Source: Ornithorhynchus anatinus
Lineage: Eukaryota > Chordata > Mammalia > Monotremata > Ornithorhynchidae
Reading direction: 5' to 3'
Assembly (NCBI RefSeq): GCF_004115215.2
Contig: NC_041751.1
Coordinates: 33,247,958-33,311,957 of the forward strand
Length of the DNA: 64,000 nucleotides
Shown piece after piece: positions 58,922 through 64,000 of the stretch. The position numbers and the translations under genes were made by a program. Position 1 is the stretch's first letter. Every line of letters begins with the position of its first letter. The notes below the pieces were generated by a model, which saw only the letters and a program-made list of their open reading frames with translations, had not been told where the DNA came from and ran no database searches.

Positions 58922-60796
58922 AAAATAAATAGGGTGATGAAGATATGTACAGTTGAGCGGATGAGTACAGGGCTGAAGGGAGGGGATGGGAGAGGGGGAG
59001 GAGCAGAGGGAAATGGGGGAGAAGAGGGTTTAGCTGCGGAGAGGTGAAGGGGGGTGGTAGAGGGAGCAGAGGGAAAAGGGGGGAGCTCAGTCTGGGAAAG
59101 TCTCTTGGAGATGGTGAGCTTTAAGTAGGGATTTGAAGAGGGAAAGAGAATTAGATTGTCGGAGGTGAGGAGGGAGGGCATTCCAGGCCCGCGGGTGGAC
59201 GTGGCCCCGGGGGTCGACGGCGGGATAGGCGAGACCGAGGGACGGTGAGGAGGTGGGCGGCAGAGGAGCGGAGCGTGCGGGGTGGGTGGTAGAAAGAGAG
59301 AAGGGAGGAGAGGTAGGAAGGGGCAAGGTGATGGAGAGCCTCGAAGCCTAGAGTGAGGAGTTTTTGTTTGGAGCGGAGGTCGATAGGCAACCACTGGAGT
59401 TGTTTAAGAAGGGGAGTGACATGCCCAGATCGTTTCTGCAGGAAGATGAGCCGGGCAGCGGAGTGAAGAATAGACCGGAGCGGGGCGAGAGAGGAGGAAG
59501 GGAGGTCAGAGAGAAGGCTGACACAGTAGTCTAGCCGGGATATAACGAGAGCCCGTAATAGTAAGGTAGCCGTTTGGGTGGAGAGGAAAGGGCGGATCTT
59601 GGCGATATTGTAGAGGTGAAACCGGCAGGTCTCGGTAACGGATAGGATGTGTGGGGTGAACGAGAGGGACGAGTCAAGGATGACACCGAGATCGCGGGCC
59701 CGAGAGACGGGAAGGACGGTCGTGCCATCCACGGTGATAGAGAAGTCTGGGAGAGGACCGGGTTTGGGAGGGAAGATGAGGAACTCAGTCTCGCTCATGT
59801 TGAGTTTTAGATGGCGGGCCGACATCCAGGTGGAGACGTCCCAGAGGCAGGAGGAGATGCGAGCCTGAAGGGACGGAGAGAGGACAGGGGCGGAGATGTA
59901 GATCTGCGTGTCATCTGCGTAGAGATGGTAGTCACTTGCGAGGAGGGAGGAGATCTCCTCTGAGGATACTGCAGGAAAGGATGGGAAAGTAGGGGAGACG
60001 GTTGTAGGGGGGGAGGCAAGAGGGGGGAGGGGTGACTTTGGGGAGCTCAGACCTGATTGTGTTGATTTTTGTGATGAAGTAGGTGGCCAGATCATTGGGG
60101 GTGAGGGATGGGGGAGGGGGAGGAATAGGGAGCCTATGGAGGGAGTTAAAGGTCCGGAACAATCGGCGGGGGTGACGGGCATGGGTGTCGATGAGGGAGG
60201 AGAAGAAGTTTTGCCTGGCGGAGAAGAGGGCAGAGTTAAGGTAGGAAAGGATAAATTTTAAATGTATGAGGTCGGCTTGGAGCTTGGACTTTCACCAGCA
60301 GCGCTCGGCAGCTCGAGCATAGGAGCTTAGGAGGAGGACAGAGGAGGTGATCCGGGGCTGTGGGTTAGTGGAGCGAGAGAGGCGGAGGGAAAGGGGGGCG
60401 AGAGAGTCGAGATGAGTAGAGAGGGTGGAGTTGAGAGCGGAGACCCGATCATCGAGAGTGGGAAGTGAGGACGGGGTGCAAGGTGGGGAGAGATGCCTTT
60501 GGAAAGACGGATGGGATCGAGAGAGGAGAGGTCTCTGTGGGGCAGTAGCGAAGATTTGCAGAGGGAGGGAGTGTGAGAGATGAGGCAGGTGAGAAGGTTA
60601 TGGTCAGAGAGAGGGATTTCAGAGTCGGTGAGGGAGGAGGTAGTGCAGCGGTAGAAGATGACGAGATCGAGGGTGTGACCGAGTCGGTGAGTGGGCGTGC
60701 TATGGGGGAGCAGGAGGTCGGCAGAGTCGAGGAGGGATAGCAGGCGGGCGGCAGAGGAGTCCTCGGGTACGCCCGTGTGGATGTTGAAGTCTCCGA

Positions 60797-61194
60797 GGAT
60801 CAGAGTGAGCAGAGAGAAGGAGAGAAGGAAGGTGAGAAAGGGGTCCAGGTGGTTGAAGAAGTCGCAGGTGGGACCGGGAGGGCGGTAGATGTCAGCGACA
60901 AGTATCTGGAGGGGGTGGTAGAGGAGAATGATATGGGCTTCGAGGAGGGGAAGGAGAGGGAAGGGGGAGGAGGGATAGTGCGGAAGCGGCAACGGGGTGA
61001 GAGGAGGAAGGTGACGCCTCCTCCCTTACCGGTGAGTCTGGGGGAGTGGGAGAAGGAGAGGCCACCGCCGGAGAGAACAGCGGCGGAGACCGTGTCTTCG
61101 GGAGTGAGCCACGTTTCCGAAAGGGCGAGGAGGAGGAGAGAGCGGGAGAGGAAAAGGTCATGGATGAAAGGTAGTTTACCTGTAATGGAGCAGG
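60797..61194 (-). repeat. Inverted repeat source arm (398 bp) in the L2 endonuclease region
   Basis: Source of the inverted copy at 58524-58921. It lies in its normal place within the endonuclease N-terminal part of copy D. Confidence 0.9.
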
Positions 61195-61970
61195 GGTTCC
61201 AGAGGCCAAACTTGAAGGTAGCTGTGGGTGCAAGGGGGGGGAGAAGGGGGAGAGCTGGGGAAGGGGAGGGTTTGGATGGGAAGGAGGTGGCGGGGCCCTG
61301 GACGGGGAGAGGGGGAGGAGGGGTGGCGGTGGGACAGGAGGACTGGGATGGGGCGTGGGTGGGGAAGAGGGAAGGGGAAGGGGGGTGAGGAGGGGGCTTG
61401 GTAGGGGGGAGAGTAGGGGGAGGGGGAAGAGGGTGGTGCTGGTAAAGCGGGGTTCTAGGGTGGGGGAAAGGAGGGGGGGAGGAGGCAGAGGAGAGAGCGG
61501 GAAAGAGCTGGGAGAGAGAGGGGAAGGGGAAGGGGAGGATAGGAAGGGGCAGGAGGGAGGAAGGAGGGTGGAGGGACATGGTGAGGCCAGAGAGGTAGGT
61601 GGCAGGACTGACAACAATAAACAATAAACAATAAGGTTTGATTCAGTCAGTCAGCCAGTCAATGTTATATTTAATAAGCACTTACTATGCGCAGGGCACT
61701 GTGGTAAGTGCTTGGGAGAGTACAACAGAACAAGAAACGGACACCCTCCCTGCCCACATCAGGCTTCATGGTCCTTCTGTCATCTAGTCTGCTCTTTTGT
61801 CCTCTCCTCCCTAGCTCAGCTGCCTTGCTCTCCCTCATTCCACCCAGTGCTCCCAGTTTGGGATCTTTTTTTTCCTCAGCTGGTTCTGCCATTGATAAAA
61901 ATCGAAGAACAAACAGCAAGGTCCTGTATCACCTGATCTCTCCTCTGAAGCCAAGCCCTGATATCTCAGA

Positions 61971-62033
61971 GTTTCCATAGTGCAGTGGTTATCACGTTTG
62001 CCTAGCACGTGAAAGGTAACGGGGCAGAAAGAC
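61971..62033 (+). pseudogene. tRNA-Val-like relic (unit 9)
   Basis: GTTTCCATAGTGCAGTGG, loop CTAGCAC, stem partner GTGAA, acceptor strand GGGGCAGAAAGAC, no T arm. Confidence 0.65.
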
Positions 62034-62509
62034 ATTTTGGTTCACCGACCTAAAGCATTTCCCAAATAACAACAACAATGATAATAATGATAACGGTATG
62101 TGTCAAACGTTTTCTATGTATCGGGCACTGTACTAAGTGCTGGGGGAGTGGCAAGGTAATAGGATTAGACATAGTCCCTGTCCCATGTAGGGCTAACAGC
62201 CTTAATCCGCATTTTACAGATGAGGGAACAGAGGCCCTGAGTAGTTGAGTGACTTGCCCATGGTCACACAGTAGACAAGTGGTGGAACCCAAGTCCTTCT
62301 GACCCCAGGCCCACGCTCTATCCACTAGGCCATGCTGCTTCTCCACGAAGCATTGACAAAGCCCTTCTCTAGAAGGTGAACTCTGACAGGTCGATCACGT
62401 CGGAAGGAAAAGCTCTGGGGCCGCCTAATCCCGGATTGGTGAGCCGCAGGGAGGGGAGTCTGAGCATTTCCGGAGAAATCCCTATCTGACTGTCAGAGTG
62501 GATCCCTCA

Positions 62510-62673
62510 GCAAGTCACTCATCCTCTCCCTCCTGAACACACACTAATCATTCCCTGAGGGAGGGAGAGACAAGGAAAGTAGATGATAAAAACTGCCTCG
62601 GTCTTGTTCTGCCCGAGTCTGACTGCCCACGAGCTGCCCTCCCAGCCAGCACCAGCGATGGAGAAGGGTGAAT
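62510..62673 (+). promoter_or_regulatory. V1R promoter and first exon block, unit 9 (weakened donor)
   Basis: CTAATCATTCCCTGAGGGAG is kept; the TATA-like site reads GATAAAAA; ATG at 62658-62660. The donor is AAGG|GTGAAT (GT at 62668), with the +5 G found in all other units changed to A. It serves the V1R expected beyond the right edge. Confidence 0.55.
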
Positions 62674-62900
62674 AGGATAAAGCTGCCTCTCTGTCAGTGA
62701 AGTTGCAGGGTCGGACTCTGAATTTCATTTGTTCAATCATAATTTATTGAGCGCTTATTGTGTGCAGAGCACTGTACTAAACGCTTGGAGTGTACAGTTC
62801 GGCAACAGATAGAGACCGTCCCTACCCAACAACGGGTGAATTGGTAAGGACTCATTTTTCGGCTCTGTGTGTTACTGGACATTCGTTGACCTTGGGATCA

Positions 62901-63062
62901 GGAGAAGCAGTGTGGTACAATGGATAGAGCATGGGCCTGGTAGTCTGTAAAATGGGGATTAAGGCTGTGAGCCCCATGTGGGACAGCCTGATAACCTGGT
63001 ATCTAACCCAGTGCTTAGAACAGTGCTTGCCACATAGTAAACACAACAAATACCGTGATCAT
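62901..63062 (+). repeat. Fused SINE left by an internal deletion (unit 9)
   Basis: The same head-to-tail junction (GGTAGTC|TGTAAAATGG) as at 34395-34560, with nearly identical surroundings up to about 63430. Confidence 0.75.
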
Positions 63063-63904
63063 TATTATTATTATTGTGGGCAGGGAATGCGTCTGTTATA
63101 TTGTACTCTCGCAAGCACTTTGGTATAGTCCTCTGCAAACAGTAAATGCTCAGTAAAAAAAATAGAGAAGCAGCATGGTCTAGTTTTCCTGTGGGCCGAG
63201 CACTGTACTAAGCGCTTGGGAGAGCAAACTACATCTGAGAAGGTAGACATGTTCCTGCCCATAAGGATAGTACAGTCTAGAGGAGTGGAGATTTGTCTTA
63301 ATGACAGTAGCATCCTCCTGGAGGCGGCAGCATGTAGCAAGGACCGAGGAAGGGAAGAAGTTGGTGCCTAGAAGACCACTGAGGAGGCTGATACAGTAGA
63401 CTAGCCATAAACGACCAGAGATTGTTCAATTTGGTAATGGTTAGGGCAGAGAGGAAGGAGTTTATCTGAGAGTTGCATGAGAATAACCACAAAATTTAGC
63501 AGTAAGATTGAATGAGAGAGCTGAAGGACAAGTCGGAGTAGAGGATAAAACTCAGGTCATGGACATTTAGCATATGTAGGATAGTGATGCAAGTTAGGAG
63601 GGCCAAGTTTTCCAGCCCCTCCTTCCCAAATTGGGATAAACAAACAGTGGTCGTGTGAGGACCATTACAGGATGGATAGATTATGTAGACTTATGTTTAT
63701 GTAATTATGTAATTCACTTAATATGTGAATTAATTGAACCCATAGTCAAATTTCTGAGGGTCAGATATTTAGTATATAATATCCAACTATCTATACCTAT
63801 TGACAATATATATATGTACATATATTCACACATATATATATATATATTAAAAAATCCGAATATTTAATATATATGACATCCTTTTATGTATCATACCCTA
63901 ATGA

Positions 63905-64000
63905 AGTCTCCTCTCTTTATCTCTGTCTCTCTGTCTCTCTTTTTGTATGTCTCTCTGTACGTCTCTCCCTCTTTCATCTCCCTCCCTCCCTCCTCCTCTC
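63905..64000 (+). promoter_or_regulatory. CT-rich splice-acceptor tract of the next V1R, cut by window end
   Basis: Matches the tract at 50208-50300 before V1R-7 (TTTGTATGTCTCTCTGTA wording). The acceptor AG and ATG would follow just outside the window. Confidence 0.7.

Larger units (their letters stand above)
58296..61633 (-). mobile_element. L2 LINE, longest copy, antisense (copy D)
   Basis: The - strand begins with a Pro-rich lead (61620-61220), then the endonuclease N-terminus (FGLWNPCSITGKLPF, SETW near 61110), GDFNIH (about 60780) and SDHNLL (about 60600). The linker and RT C-terminal region follow, and the GAAT tail ends at 58296. The central polymerase is missing: [11 protein letters not shown] joins directly to [10 protein letters not shown] near 59935, a loss of about 0.7 kb, with CA shared at the junction. 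A 398-bp inverted copy of its own 5' part sits in the 3' region. Target repeat AGGTTT is seen at both edges. Confidence 0.9.
56535..64000 (+). repeat. Tandem V1R unit 9 (type B-like flank, cut by window edge)
   Basis: Map: V1R-8 3' flank 56535-57070 with antisense SINE 56602-56846; SINE 57075-57270; purine-rich run 57271-57655; ancestral SINE 57655-57912; L2-like relic 57913-58290; antisense L2 58296-61633; L2-like tail 61634-61770; tRNA relic 61971-62033; antisense SINE 62077-62345; promoter and exon 1 block 62510-62673; L2 tail 62735-62830; fused SINE 62901-63062; L2 tail 63175-63265; old L2/CR1-like relic 63266-63700; AT-rich 63720-63890; CT-rich 63905-64000. By alignment with unit 7 the window ends roughly 60 bp before the next V1R ATG. 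Confidence 0.8.

Noticed and set aside
60777-61388. Open frame of 203 residues on the + strand, Glu/Arg/Gly-rich
   Set aside because: It is the opposite strand of the L2 endonuclease and Pro-rich lead in copy D; low-complexity shadow, not a gene.

Overview
The window looks like monotreme DNA, most likely platypus. It is packed with CORE-SINEs of the Mon-1/MIR kind: tRNA-like head with an A box and a perfect B box, a CORE region, and a tail shared with L2. It also carries young-looking L2 LINEs ending in GAAT repeats, and an expanded array of type 1 vomeronasal receptor (V1R) genes, for which the platypus is known. The species call is inference from repeats and gene content; no database was searched.

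Positions 1-5,875 form a GC- and CpG-rich flank. It holds the last exon of a five-finger C2H2 zinc finger gene (1,510-2,312), a decayed sense L2 relic behind it, and old SINE and L2 scraps.

From about 5,876 to the right edge lies a head-to-tail array of V1R units, all on the + strand. Seven V1R frames are intact (10,499; 19,383; 24,879; 30,875; 35,796; 50,359; 55,608) and one is broken (42,334). The ninth unit is cut by the window edge, apparently about 60 bp before its start codon. Without L2 insertions a unit is about 5-6 kb. Each unit has the same order: V1R 3' flank, SINE, L2-like relics, a tRNA-Val-like relic, an antisense SINE, a conserved promoter plus first-exon block ending in a GTGAGT donor, more SINE and L2 scraps, an AT-rich tract, a CT-rich tract with a CAG acceptor, and the single coding exon. 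Receptors fall into type A (starts MGDARLSF) and type B (starts M[SN]D[AS]QLSF) in the order A, A, B, A, B, A-pseudogene, B, A, then a B-like flank.

The most notable reading is the predicted leader. Exon 1 carries an ATG in strong context. When joined to the coding exon it makes a short upstream frame in the type A genes, runs in frame into the receptor at 24,879 (19-residue extension), and stops directly before or overlapping the receptor ATG at 35,796 and 50,359.

Four large antisense L2 copies (12.5-15.7, 38.6-40.1, 44.0-46.4 and 58.3-61.6 kb) account for most length differences. Two of these loci carry inverted copies of L2 sequence (607 and 398 bp). The 607-bp copy sits where the pseudogene's promoter and exon 1 are missing. 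Mosaic genes and flanks point to repeated gene conversion and unequal crossing-over. I saw no LTR elements, no CRISPR array and no intact RNA gene.
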